Source: a virus. From it: a DNA stretch of 23,501 nucleotides. The stretch is from IMG/VR virus record IMGVR_UViG_3300010153_000121, positions 1 to 23,501 of that record; one strand, given 5' to 3'. The notes under the pieces are model-generated. The model saw only the letters and a program-made list of their open reading frames with translations. It was not told the DNA's origin and ran no database searches. The position numbers and the translations under genes were made by a program. This document shows positions 1 to 7,998 of the stretch, in pieces (position 1 is the stretch's first letter; each line of letters starts with the position of its first letter).

Positions 1-2
1 TA

Positions 3-1022
3 AATTCAGAAAACATATCACTAGTATCTTTAGGTATCCCATTCCAACTAAATTATAATATCTTTAAGTACCGTATGGAGTTAGCTCTTGCTCGTAGTAA
101 AGACATCATAGCACAGTTTGACATCAACATGATCCCAAAGAAGTGGGATTTAGATAAGTTTATGTACTATGTAGAAGGTACCGGTATTGCATGGGTTGAT
201 TACAACAAAGAAGGTATACAACTGTCACCGCAACATCAGTCTGTGTTAGATATGTCAATCAAGACTATTGGGCAATACATTCAATTATTAGAATCTATTT
301 TTGCTGAGTGGGAACGTATATCTGGAGTTAACAGGCAAAGACAAGGAATGGTTGGGCCGTATGAAGGTAAAGCATCTTCACAACAAGCCATTATGCAATC
401 GTCACATATTACAGAAGACTTGTTCCGTAAGTTCAATAGATTTGAGCAACGTGAAATGCAAGGTTTACTTGACTACTCTAAAGAAGCGTGGATTTCTGGA
501 AAGAAAGCTATGTATGTAATGCCGGATAATCAAATTGATATGTTTGAGCTAGAGGCAGAAGATCATATGGAAAGTGAATATGGTATCTTTGTATCTGATG
601 CGGGTAGAGATCTAGAAAAGTTAGATCAAGCTAAGCAGTTATCTCAAGCTATGATTCAAAACGGAATGAAAACTTCTGAAGTACTTGAGTTGTTCGATAC
701 AGAAAACTTTACAGGTATTAAAGCTAAAATTGCTAAAGCAGAACGTGCTCGTGAAGCTCTTGAACAAAAACAACAAGAAGCTCAGCAGCAACAACAGCAG
801 CAGGAAATGCAATTAAAGCAACAAGCGTTACAACAAGAGCAGCTTGAAAAAGATAAAGACAGGCAAATTCAAATAGAAACTGCTTTAATACACGCCGAGG
901 CTAATGATTCTACAGGCAAGCTAAATTTAGATTTAGAAAAAATGCTTAAAGAACATGAAATTAAACAACGTGAGCTTTCTATTAAAGAAAAAGAGATAAG
1001 TCAAAAGAATGACGCTCAATAA
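3..1022 (+). CDS. Portal protein, C-terminal part (5' end outside window)
   Basis: The reading frame is open from base 3 with no stop before the first ATG at 75, so the gene is cut by the window edge; 339 residues are visible. The visible part has mixed helical segments around W-D-L-D-K-F and GTGIAWVDYNKEG. A long Q/E/K-rich coiled-coil tail follows, roughly the last 110 residues, with a run of glutamines near bases 780-840. Portals form the dodecameric ring at the head vertex through which DNA is packaged and to which the tail binds. A portal with a long glutamine-rich C-terminal helix just upstream of scaffold and capsid genes is the usual arrangement in crAss-like and other flavobacterial podoviruses. 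The assignment rests on this context and general character, since the conserved N-terminal half is absent. Bases 1009-1022 overlap the next gene. Confidence 0.7.
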   Translation, partial: NSENISLVSLGIPFQLNYNIFKYRMELALARSKDIIAQFDINMIPKKWDLDKFMYYVEGTGIAWVDYNKEGIQLSPQHQSVLDMSIKTIGQYIQLLESIFAEWERISGVNRQRQGMVGPYEGKASSQQAIMQSSHITEDLFRKFNRFEQREMQGLLDYSKEAWISGKKAMYVMPDNQIDMFELEAEDHMESEYGIFVSDAGRDLEKLDQAKQLSQAMIQNGMKTSEVLELFDTENFTGIKAKIAKAERAREALEQKQQEAQQQQQQQEMQLKQQALQQEQLEKDKDRQIQIETALIHAEANDSTGKLNLDLEKMLKEHEIKQRELSIKEKEISQKNDAQ

Positions 1023-1449
1023 TAAAAATAGAAGAGAGCTTCTAGATAGGGCTAGAGCATCAGATTATCCTGGATCTATCATTGATATATATGATGGGTA
1101 CCGTAAAGGTAGAGATGTAATAGCTGAATTTGAAGCGCAAAAGCAGGGTAACATTGCTGTATCCCCGTCGCAGCAACAAGCCGGACTTGGCCCTGCTCAC
1201 CAGGCCGGAGGGACAGACCAGAGTATGATATTTCCTAATATAGGACCCAACGCTACTATGACTACAGCGAATAAAGGGATCAAAGCTAACCTGGACGTTA
1301 AAGGGTATGATGGTCGAGGCCATCTAGTAAAATCGTATGAGTCTGTCCCGCCTGGTGTTAAAGCCCTACCTATGGGCCCTAGAGCAACCACAGTAGTAGA
1401 AACCCCATCTCGCTATGCAAGGCTTGGTGGATTCTTAAGTGATATATAG
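1009..1449 (+). CDS. Small protein between portal and scaffold, function unknown
   Basis: This 146-residue protein is not recognised. It begins with a short basic helix (NRRELLDRARASDYPGSIID), continues with a helical stretch (YRKGRDVIAEFEAQK), and then becomes glycine-, proline- and alanine-rich with little predicted structure. It ends with an aromatic/basic segment, SRYARLGGFLSDI. The ATG at 1009 overlaps the portal stop by 14 bases, which supports translational coupling and this start. The position between portal and scaffold suggests a minor head protein, such as an internal or portal-associated component. That role comes from context only. Codon use is like its neighbours, and a Pro/Gly-rich linker is common in small virion proteins. 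Confidence 0.75.
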   Translation: MTLNNKNRRELLDRARASDYPGSIIDIYDGYRKGRDVIAEFEAQKQGNIAVSPSQQQAGLGPAHQAGGTDQSMIFPNIGPNATMTTANKGIKANLDVKGYDGRGHLVKSYESVPPGVKALPMGPRATTVVETPSRYARLGGFLSDI

Positions 1450-1474
1450 TAATAGCATTTATAAAAAATAATTT

Positions 1475-1482
1475 TATACTTG
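1475..1482 (+). promoter_or_regulatory. Possible Bacteroidota-type -7 element before scaffold gene
   Basis: The 63-base gap between the small head gene and the scaffold contains TATACTTG. This is one mismatch from the Bacteroidota sigma-ABfr -7 consensus TAnnTTTG and lies 30 bases upstream of the scaffold ATG. No clear TTTG -33 box is visible at the right distance. It is a weak candidate supported only by motif and intergenic position. Confidence 0.2.
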
Positions 1483-1512
1483 CACCCTTAAAACCAAACA
1501 AATAAATTTGCA

Positions 1513-2619
1513 ATGAGTGATGAAAAAAAATTAGACTTCAGTGCTATTTCCTTTGACGATGTTATTGGAGATGGAGCCGCAGGACTAACAACAGAAGCTC
1601 CTCAAAATGTTGAGGAAACCGTAAGTGAGGAACTTGTTAATGACGAACTCGATCAAGACATTGAGGAAGTCCAAGAACCTTTAGAAGATAACAATGATGA
1701 AGTCGAAGTCAGCGATTCAGAAGAATACGACGACCAAGATGAAGTCGAAGACTCTGACGAAAACCCAGATTCTAGTGTAGCTTTAGAAATAGCAGAAACA
1801 TTAGGAATGGACTTAGAAAATAACTATGCTGATACAGTAGAAGGATTAACTGAGTTTGTTAGAGACATGTCTCAAGAAGTTGCAGAGAATCAGATTGAAG
1901 ATCTGTTTCAGCAGCATCCACTAGTACAACAACACTTAGACTATGTCCTCTCTGGAGGTGAGTCTGAAAAGTTCTTTGAAGCATACAATCCTAAATTGGA
2001 TTACAATAACTTCACAATCAATAAAACTGATTCTGGGGTACAAGCAGCAGTATTATCTCAATACTTTCAAGCAAAAGGGCACGAGCCCGAGTTTATTCAA
2101 GAACTATTAGAAGATTATTCTGATAGTGGTAAACTTTACGATAAAGCAGAAGCAGCTAGGCAAGCATTAGGCCAAGCTCAAGCTTTAGAAAGAGAAAATA
2201 TGTTAGCTAATCAGCAAGAGCAATATGAAAAGCAACAAGAAGAACAGAATGAATTCTGGGAAGGAGTTGCAGAAACTATAGAAGGTGGCAATGAGTTTGC
2301 AGGGATTCGTATCCCAGATGCAGATAAATCTAACTTCTTTGATTACATATCCGCTCCCGTAGACGACAATGGTCGCACACAAAGAGATGTTGATTACGCT
2401 GAAGCTGATGTAAATGTAAAACTAGCTATAGACTATCTAATGTTTGGTGGATTCAAACTTGATGAAATCATTGATACTAAAGCTAGAACTAAGAGTGTAC
2501 AAGGACTCAAAAACCGTATTGTTCGGAACGAAGCTCAAGTTAAAAACGCTAGAGGAGCTCAACGTTCTAAACCTAAATCATTTGATCCAGATCAACTGGA
2601 CATAAACGCGCTTTTTTAA
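1513..2619 (+). CDS. Putative capsid scaffolding protein
   Basis: This 368-residue protein lies directly upstream of the major capsid gene. Its N-terminal third is strongly acidic (residues about 33-86, mostly D and E). The middle is helical, with a Q/E-rich coiled-coil stretch at about residues 215-250. The C-terminal end has a basic segment (residues about 322-356) followed by FDPDQLDINALF. Acidic, helical, low-complexity proteins with a basic C-terminal tail, encoded just before the capsid gene, are typical of scaffolds, which guide procapsid assembly and then leave. The basic tail may contact the capsid protein, as in P22-type scaffolds; this is inference. No protease motif is seen, so there is no evidence of a fused prohead protease. 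The ATG at 1513 follows an A/T-rich leader with no Shine-Dalgarno motif. Confidence 0.7.
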   Translation: MSDEKKLDFSAISFDDVIGDGAAGLTTEAPQNVEETVSEELVNDELDQDIEEVQEPLEDNNDEVEVSDSEEYDDQDEVEDSDENPDSSVALEIAETLGMDLENNYADTVEGLTEFVRDMSQEVAENQIEDLFQQHPLVQQHLDYVLSGGESEKFFEAYNPKLDYNNFTINKTDSGVQAAVLSQYFQAKGHEPEFIQELLEDYSDSGKLYDKAEAARQALGQAQALERENMLANQQEQYEKQQEEQNEFWEGVAETIEGGNEFAGIRIPDADKSNFFDYISAPVDDNGRTQRDVDYAEADVNVKLAIDYLMFGGFKLDEIIDTKARTKSVQGLKNRIVRNEAQVKNARGAQRSKPKSFDPDQLDINALF

Positions 2620-2651
2620 AATAAGCAATTAACTTTTAATAATATATAATC

Positions 2652-4115
2652 ATGGCATTGACTAACGTACTAAAAACGTACTACAATGATTCGCAGATGA
2701 CTGACACCAATTCGTTGGTCAATGCGTTGATGGAGAAGCCGGAAGAGCTGTCTCCAATTATCACGCACCTCGCAGGGCGTGAAGAAAAGAAATTCCCATT
2801 GTCTTTCATGACAGAGGGAGTAGGTAACACTAAATCTATCGATCGTTTTGAATACGAGTACCGAGTGAAAACTCATGAGGTAAACGTTCGTCCGGTTGTA
2901 GCTGCTTCTGGAACAGGAGCTGGTGGTGCAACTTTTACTATTACTTTCCCAGATCGCTGGTTTGTATTCCCATACACTCTAGTTTCTGAAAATGGGGTAT
3001 TAGCTCGTATTATGGAAGAACCGTCAGCTGTAAGTGGCGGGTATCGCTATACTATGAAGCTTGTATCACCAGATCAAGCCGCTCTTGTAGACACAGATAC
3101 TACTGGAGATCTTGCACCTGGTGCAATGTGGGGTCAGCTATACGCTAACGTAGGAATTGACTTCTCTCGTGGAAACGCTTCTAACTGGAGTGCACCTGGC
3201 TTAGTTCGTTCTAAGATTGGAACTATTCGTAAGTCTTATCAGTTTTCTGGTAATGCAAAAGACTACGTTGCTCAATTTGAACTCCCACTAAAAGAAGGTT
3301 CTACTACTAAACTTTGGATGGACTATGAAGAGTACCGTCATATGTTGAAGTTTAAGGAAGAGTGTGAGATGTACTACTGGTATGGCCAGAAGACTCATGA
3401 CTCTACCGGTCGAACTAATATGGTAGATGAAAATGGACAACCAGTTGTTTCTGGTCCTGGTTTATTCGAGCAGATTATCAATAAAGATTCTTACTCTACA
3501 TTAACTCAAACTAAAATTGAGGATGTGATTGGTGACTTATTCTACGGAATGACTGACGCTACTGATAAACAGGTTACTTTGTATACTGGTATTGGGGGAG
3601 CACGTGAATTTGATAAAGCTATGCGTAACTACTACGCTAGCGGCAATGGTGGGGCTACTAGTGTTACTGCAGGACAGCGTGGCTACTTAACTACTTCAGA
3701 TTCTAAGTTCATTACAGGTAGTGGACGTAGTCTTGGTGTTACTGGTTACTTCAACTCTTATGACCACATTGATGGACATACAGTAAACGTAGTTAAAGTT
3801 CCATTATTTGACCATGGTCCTGTTGCTCAGGCTTCTAGGAAGCACCCAGAGTCGGGTCTTCCATTAGAGTCTTATCGAATGACATTTGTTGACCAGTCTA
3901 CTTATGACGGAGAAAACAATCTCCAAATGATCAATAAGAAAGGTCGTGAAATGTTGCGTTGGGCTGTTGCTGGTTCTGTTGTGCCTAAGGGCTTTACAGG
4001 GTCTGACACTCGCGCTAGTGATATAGACGGTGCTTCCGTACACATGCTAAAGACAGCTGGTATCCTGCTTCGCAGATTTGATACTTCGCTTGATATGACT
4101 TGTACTGCATCGTAA
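2652..4115 (+). CDS. Major capsid protein
   Basis: The 487-residue product is of a size usual for HK97-fold capsid proteins of crAss-like and flavobacterial podoviruses. It lies directly after the scaffold and is followed by a strong hairpin, as expected for the most highly expressed late gene. Visible features include an N-terminal arm (residues 1-60), a charged and aromatic stretch EEYRHMLKFKEECEMYYWYG at about 226-245 that resembles the long spine helix region, and a C-terminal domain that ends in RRFDTSLDMTCTAS. Arginine is coded by CGN in about 21 of 23 cases, unlike the AGA-rich large adhesin gene downstream, which suggests selection for efficient translation. The start context AATCATG recurs at other genes here. 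Family membership is inferred from context and length; a structure search would settle it. Confidence 0.85.
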   Translation: MALTNVLKTYYNDSQMTDTNSLVNALMEKPEELSPIITHLAGREEKKFPLSFMTEGVGNTKSIDRFEYEYRVKTHEVNVRPVVAASGTGAGGATFTITFPDRWFVFPYTLVSENGVLARIMEEPSAVSGGYRYTMKLVSPDQAALVDTDTTGDLAPGAMWGQLYANVGIDFSRGNASNWSAPGLVRSKIGTIRKSYQFSGNAKDYVAQFELPLKEGSTTKLWMDYEEYRHMLKFKEECEMYYWYGQKTHDSTGRTNMVDENGQPVVSGPGLFEQIINKDSYSTLTQTKIEDVIGDLFYGMTDATDKQVTLYTGIGGAREFDKAMRNYYASGNGGATSVTAGQRGYLTTSDSKFITGSGRSLGVTGYFNSYDHIDGHTVNVVKVPLFDHGPVAQASRKHPESGLPLESYRMTFVDQSTYDGENNLQMINKKGREMLRWAVAGSVVPKGFTGSDTRASDIDGASVHMLKTAGILLRRFDTSLDMTCTAS

Positions 4116-4128
4116 TTTGCGTTTGGTT

Positions 4129-4160
4129 TGCAAAAGGGGGGAGCAATCCCCCCGATTGCA
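4129..4160 (+). terminator. Hairpin terminator after the capsid gene
   Basis: A perfect 6-bp G/C stem (GGGGGG at 4136-4141 with CCCCCC at 4148-4153) closes a six-base loop, AGCAAT. An outer 5-bp stem (TGCAA at 4129-4133 with TTGCA at 4156-4160) extends it across a two-by-two internal loop. It lies 14 bases after the capsid stop codon in otherwise AT-rich DNA. There is no immediate T-run, so it may act as a partial terminator or an mRNA 3'-end stabiliser that raises capsid mRNA levels. Confidence 0.7.
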
Positions 4161-4179
4161 TCAATTATATAAAAAAATA

Positions 4180-4235
4180 AGTTATTCTTCTTAATAAAAG
4201 AACAGCTTAGTTATTCTTTCTAAACTTAAAAGAAC
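4180..4235 (+). repeat. Imperfect tandem direct repeat upstream of 4236 gene
   Basis: Two copies of a unit of about 24-27 bases lie head to tail, at 4180-4203 and 4209-4235. Each begins AGTTATTCTT and ends TTAAnnn-type sequence followed by AAAAGAAC. The second copy carries an insertion of about 3 bases in the middle. The second copy ends directly before the ATG at 4236. It could be a duplicated leader, a phage promoter or protein-binding site, or a replication slip. Confidence 0.6.
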
Positions 4236-5039
4236 ATGAGAAAAATTTACATTCGACGAAAGGAGACTTCAAGTTTCCTACCAAAAGAGGTCCGAGTAGG
4301 AGCTCGAGTTACAATTGGTTCTATATTTGTAGGACGACAACCACTCAGAGGAGTGGAAGGAGAAGAGGCTAAAAAGTACCTACCAGGTCTTATAGGTCTA
4401 CCGTATGATCACCCAGACTTTCCTTCGCGGGAAAAAGATTACTGGGCAAGTCTAAGAGTTAAAGTCCCATTTGAAGGAAAAGAACTTGATATTAGTACTC
4501 ACGAAGATGGTAGTCCTATCAATGTTGAAGATTACATTACTTATAAATGGTGTATGAAACACAGACAAGTAGTTGAAACTAAAGAAGAAATGACTACTAC
4601 TTCAGGTGCTAGATTCTACATATACGATCCTCAAAAGGATTTAATTAAAAAGAACGCAAGAGTTAAAATTGCAAAAGAAGCAGATAAAGAGTTTATTAAA
4701 GCTTCTTCAGATGTTGCAAGAATGAAAAGATTATTAAGGGTATTAACGAATACAAACCCTGATAAACTTACAGATCTAGAAATTGAAAATAGTTTGTATG
4801 ATTTAAAAACTAAATCACCTGCTAAATTTCATAAAGCAGCCATAGATAAAGATCTTGATCTTAAAGATGAGATTGCTGAAATGGTACAACAAGATATCAT
4901 TCGTAAGATAGGCAACCAGCATATCCACGGTGATGAAACAATAGGAGAAGATTTAACTGATACTATTGTATATTTTAAAAATAAAAAGAACTCAGGAGCA
5001 ATAAATGCACTGAGGGCAAAACTTAAAGAAGTCAAGTGA
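4236..5039 (+). CDS. Structural-module protein of unknown function
   Basis: This 267-residue protein is not recognised. Its N-terminal part (residues 1-60) looks beta-rich: KIYIRRKETSSF, VRVGARVTIGSIFVG. This is followed by an aromatic and charged middle (DYWASLRVKVPFEGKELDI at about 68-86) and a mostly helical, lysine-rich C-terminal half (about 125-267). No membrane segment or signal peptide is present, and there is one cysteine. The gene lies between the capsid protein and a ring-type connector candidate and overlaps the latter by four bases, so a role in head completion or the head-tail interface is plausible. A regulatory role cannot be excluded, because the long charged helical half is also seen in nucleic-acid-binding proteins. 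The start follows directly on the tandem repeat. Confidence 0.8.
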   Translation: MRKIYIRRKETSSFLPKEVRVGARVTIGSIFVGRQPLRGVEGEEAKKYLPGLIGLPYDHPDFPSREKDYWASLRVKVPFEGKELDISTHEDGSPINVEDYITYKWCMKHRQVVETKEEMTTTSGARFYIYDPQKDLIKKNARVKIAKEADKEFIKASSDVARMKRLLRVLTNTNPDKLTDLEIENSLYDLKTKSPAKFHKAAIDKDLDLKDEIAEMVQQDIIRKIGNQHIHGDETIGEDLTDTIVYFKNKKNSGAINALRAKLKEVK

Positions 5040-6232
5040 CAATAGAAGAGATGCATATTGCTGTTAACCTGGGAGTCCAAAAAATTGGGTCTTTCCAGGT
5101 TGACAATCTCTTGCCTGAAGAAATAGACCATGAGCTTAATTTAGCTCAGCGTCGTTTCATCAAGCAAAAATACTCTGCTACGTCAAACCCAAAACAAATT
5201 GGATTTGAACAATCGCAAAAAAGATTAGATGATCTTCGTAATTTAATTGAAGATTTTACAGCTTATGAGAATTTCTATATGGGTCCTATTTACACATCTA
5301 GCTCTAAAGGAGATATTTTTGTAGATCGATATAAACTGCCTTTAGATTACATGCATTTAGTTAGCGTTAGAAGTGAGGTTAAAGATGGATGTAATAAAGC
5401 TATTCAAATAAGGATTGAAGATCAAAGATTTGAATATTTACGTATTCCTATTACAATAAATTTAAGAGGTTTTTATCTTACTAGTATTCTTCTTGCAAAT
5501 AGTGATGGGGGTGTAAATTCAATTAAAAGTAATCCTAATGGATTAACTATAGATGATCTTAGACGAGATGATTATCCTTATGGATTACAACCTAGTTTAT
5601 CATCAAATGATACATTTAGTGATCTTACAAGTAATAGTTTATCTGCAGATTCACCTGTTGCAGATGCAAATGAAATTTTCTTAAAAAAATCTAAAACTGA
5701 TGGAATAGATGCGGATGGTAATACCAATAGTTTTTCAATAGTTACAGCAGATGGTCTTGGGGCTGAAAGTGCGGGAGCTTATGCTATTTTAGTATTTACT
5801 AATGCAAGAGGAGAACAAGAAAGTATAAATGTTATGCAACCTCCTATTTCTGCTAGAAACCAATCACGTAAACATAATCCTACATCTAAAAATGATTTTT
5901 TAGTTAAAAGAACACTTTGCAAGTATGTTCAACAGGATGATATATATAAAGTATTAGATGATCCTTTTTCTTCAACAAAAGCATCATCACCATTGTATAC
6001 AGTTCAAGAAAATTTTGTAGATTTGTATTCAACTATAACCTTTTTACCAACTACTACAGTAATAAAGTATTTAAGGAGACCAGCTATTATGCGCAAAGCA
6101 ACAGGAGCTGGTTCCGAACTGCCTGAACACACTCATGACGAGATCATAGAGATGGCAGTTAAAAGCATTTTGGAGACAATTGAATCTCCAAGATATCAAT
6201 CACAATCTAACGAAGTGTTGGAGAGTGAATAA
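5036..6232 (+). CDS. Putative head-tail connector/ring protein
   Basis: The 398-residue product begins with a helical block typical of connector or tail-adaptor proteins in crAss-like and marine podoviruses: LPEEIDHELNLAQRRFIKQK at residues 26-45, then FEQSQKRLDDLRNLIEDF at about 57-74. A beta-rich part follows with YKLPLDYMHLVSVRSEV at about 99-115. The C-terminus is again helical, with ELPEHTHDEIIEMAVKSILE before ESPRYQ. Residues about 160-260 are serine/asparagine-rich and look like a variable insertion. The chosen GTG start overlaps the previous stop as GTGA; an in-frame ATG at 5051 is an alternative that would remove five residues. Such proteins form a ring under the portal. The family assignment is from remembered sequence pattern and context, not from a search. 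Confidence 0.6.
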   Translation: MTIEEMHIAVNLGVQKIGSFQVDNLLPEEIDHELNLAQRRFIKQKYSATSNPKQIGFEQSQKRLDDLRNLIEDFTAYENFYMGPIYTSSSKGDIFVDRYKLPLDYMHLVSVRSEVKDGCNKAIQIRIEDQRFEYLRIPITINLRGFYLTSILLANSDGGVNSIKSNPNGLTIDDLRRDDYPYGLQPSLSSNDTFSDLTSNSLSADSPVADANEIFLKKSKTDGIDADGNTNSFSIVTADGLGAESAGAYAILVFTNARGEQESINVMQPPISARNQSRKHNPTSKNDFLVKRTLCKYVQQDDIYKVLDDPFSSTKASSPLYTVQENFVDLYSTITFLPTTTVIKYLRRPAIMRKATGAGSELPEHTHDEIIEMAVKSILETIESPRYQSQSNEVLESE

Positions 6233-6240
6233 TTTTTTAT

Positions 6241-6268
6241 TAATCATGAAAAAATAAATAATCATGAA
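6241..6268 (+). promoter_or_regulatory. Duplicated start site with a three-codon leader ORF
   Basis: The ten bases TAATCATGAA occur at 6241-6250 and again at 6259-6268. The first ATG (6246) opens ATG-AAA-AAA-TAA, a three-codon ORF in the same frame as the real ATG at 6264. It may be a relic of a duplicated leader, or it may hold ribosomes near the start of a highly expressed structural gene. Confidence 0.45.
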
Positions 6269-7463
6269 TCAAGTTTTCGTTTCGAATCATATGAGTGGAA
6301 TCTCAGATAACTCTCATGCACTATGGAGCACTTTAGCACATACTACAGGGGCCGCAGCAGGTCACGATACCTGTATGGTAGGTATTTGGGATCCAGTTGG
6401 GGGAACATTCCTAGATGGGTCAACAGCTGCTCTTTCACTTATAAATGCACGTAATCTTGCAAGTGCTGCTGCAGCTCTTGCTAATGCTGATTGGGATAAG
6501 TCCTCTTCAGGTACAAGTGTTTTAGCAGATGATACTGACCTTACAGGTGCTGGTGGTGTTGTTAATGTACGTCCTTCTAGTCCACAATGGTTGAACAACC
6601 AGTTCCAAATTGTGCAGGCTATGCCAAGTGGTAATCCAATTGCTTCCCCAATTATCCATAGTAATCAAGTTAAAAGATTAAGTTATAACTTTAGTGTTGA
6701 ACCAGTTTTGCATCAATTAGATATTGATACTGATGCAGGTCTTAACCCGGTTGTAGAAGGTGACACTATGAAGCTTATATTAAGAATACATTATACGAAT
6801 GATGTTGCATTTTATGAAGCTCAAGTTAACCCAAGTGGATCTGTAACTTCTGTTACTCCTGCTTTGTCTAATGCTTTTAATAATCCTCAACGTATTTATA
6901 AAGTAGAAGTTGCTGCTACTAATGACACTGAGGCTGATCAGTCTGCTGTTCTTGTTGCTGCTATCAATGCTGATCCTACAGTTAGCCAACTTGTTACTGC
7001 AACTGATGACGGTGATGGTCTTCTCCTTGAAGCTAAGTTCTTTGGAACAGTCCTTAATGCTACAGTTACTAAAAATGGTGATACAGCAGGTGTTGTTCTT
7101 GATAATTCAGGTGATGATATGACTATTGGTGTTGGATCTTACGCAGAAGTTCTTTCTGCTGAGAAGAAAGCTCAATATTCACAGGGGCATTTCAATAGAA
7201 TGTATCTCCCAACAGGTGGGGTAACTATGGCATCTACGACTGCTGGTGGTTTGTCTTCTGAAACAGCTTTGTATAATAGGCTTGTTATTGAGTATGTTAA
7301 CGGTAATTCAGCAATGCCTGGATTTAATGCTCAAGGCAATACTTCTACAGTTACTTTGTATACTCCTAGAGCAACATTTGCTAATGAGGATACTGGAAAA
7401 GGTTTAGAGGCAGTATTTGGTTTACAGAGTGCTTCAGATACAAATGTAGAATATATTTGGTAA
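6264..7463 (+). CDS. Virion structural protein, tail tube-like candidate
   Basis: This 399-residue protein is beta-rich and poor in cysteine (one), with no signal peptide or membrane span. The N-terminal third is Ala/Gly/Ser-rich (about 25-105). A separable middle domain runs from about 164 to 290: EGDTMKLILRIHYTNDVAFY, then YKVEVAATND and SAVLVAAINADPTVSQLVTA, then LLLEAKFFGTVLNATV. This pattern (ligand strand, 'AAINADP..S.LVTA', and a final strand pair) resembles the insertion domain of tail tube and sheath-like proteins in many marine phages. The C-terminal part (about 300-399) has strands NRLVIEYVNG and STVTLYTPRATF. A strong hairpin just after the gene suggests abundant expression. A capsid-decoration or head-cargo role is an alternative. 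Confidence 0.55.
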   Translation: MNQVFVSNHMSGISDNSHALWSTLAHTTGAAAGHDTCMVGIWDPVGGTFLDGSTAALSLINARNLASAAAALANADWDKSSSGTSVLADDTDLTGAGGVVNVRPSSPQWLNNQFQIVQAMPSGNPIASPIIHSNQVKRLSYNFSVEPVLHQLDIDTDAGLNPVVEGDTMKLILRIHYTNDVAFYEAQVNPSGSVTSVTPALSNAFNNPQRIYKVEVAATNDTEADQSAVLVAAINADPTVSQLVTATDDGDGLLLEAKFFGTVLNATVTKNGDTAGVVLDNSGDDMTIGVGSYAEVLSAEKKAQYSQGHFNRMYLPTGGVTMASTTAGGLSSETALYNRLVIEYVNGNSAMPGFNAQGNTSTVTLYTPRATFANEDTGKGLEAVFGLQSASDTNVEYIW

Positions 7464-7483
7464 TTATTAATCTATAAATTAAT

Positions 7484-7508
7484 GGGGGTGCAATTGGGCA
7501 CCCCCTTT
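7484..7508 (+). terminator. Rho-independent-type terminator
   Basis: A perfect 8-bp stem (GGGGGTGC at 7484-7491 with GCACCCCC at 7498-7505) closes the loop AATTGG and is followed by TTTAATACTTT. It lies about 20 bases past the stop of the tube-like structural gene. No comparable hairpin follows in the next 16 kb, so genes from 7523 on are either read from a downstream promoter or by read-through. Confidence 0.8.
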
Positions 7509-7522
7509 AATACTTTAAAAAC

Positions 7523-7987
7523 ATGGCATCAAAAGCAGTATATAACGACACTAAAGTTAGAGTGAAAGCTACTAAGCTTCAACCTAGAACTCGATACACT
7601 ATTGAGATTACAGATCTTACAAGTGGGGCACGAGCTTCTTTTTCTCAGAATTCTAGAAAAGGCACTTTTACTAAAACAGTTCATTTAAAAACTGCAGGTG
7701 TTGTGCGTACTATTATACGAGATTCACGTGGTGGAGTAGTTAAGGAAAACTATTCGGTTTCTACTGCAGAGATAGATTGCTGCATAGCAAAACTCGTACA
7801 TGATGCAATTAATTGTACATGTAAGTGCAATAAGTGTGATGAAGATTTACAACGAGCTCAAACAATTCATCTTCTTCTCCAATCAGCTAAACATGAAGCC
7901 CATGTATTAGGGGCTGCAGAAACAGCTAATCAAAAAGTTTTAAAAGCAAAAGAACTATGTACCGAGGTCTGCGCATGCGGATGCTAA
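7523..7987 (+). CDS. Small cysteine-rich virion-module protein
   Basis: The 154-residue protein has two parts. Residues 1-80 look like a small beta-sandwich (KVRVKATKLQ, RYTIEITDLTSG, FTKTVHLKTAG, VVRTIIRDSRGG), the kind of extracellular or virion Ig-like fold used as a spacer. Residues 84-154 are helical and carry ten cysteines: C86, C87, C98, C100, C102, C105, then C146, C150, C152, C154. The C98-x-C-x-C-x2-C105 cluster and the terminal C-x3-C-x-C-x-C could bind metal or form disulfides; which is unknown. The helix DEDLQRAQTIHLLLQSAKHEA lies between the two clusters. The gene sits between a terminator and the giant adhesin gene (11-base gap), so it may be an adhesin partner or chaperone. 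I recall similar 'C.C..C' helical tails in other Bacteroidota phage proteins, but no named function. Confidence 0.8.
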   Translation: MASKAVYNDTKVRVKATKLQPRTRYTIEITDLTSGARASFSQNSRKGTFTKTVHLKTAGVVRTIIRDSRGGVVKENYSVSTAEIDCCIAKLVHDAINCTCKCNKCDEDLQRAQTIHLLLQSAKHEAHVLGAAETANQKVLKAKELCTEVCACGC

Positions 7988-7998
7988 TACAATTATAA

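Noticed and set aside
301-519. Open frame of 72 codons inside the portal gene
   Set aside because: It lies fully within the portal reading frame in another frame, with no spacing or composition suggesting a real gene.
4829-5131. Antisense open frame of 100 codons
   Set aside because: It spans the junction of two well-supported + strand genes and is hydrophobic/serine-rich only as the complement of their codons.
7452-7459. TATATTTG promoter-like motif
   Set aside because: It lies within the last codons of the 6264 gene and any transcript from it would run straight into the terminator at 7484.
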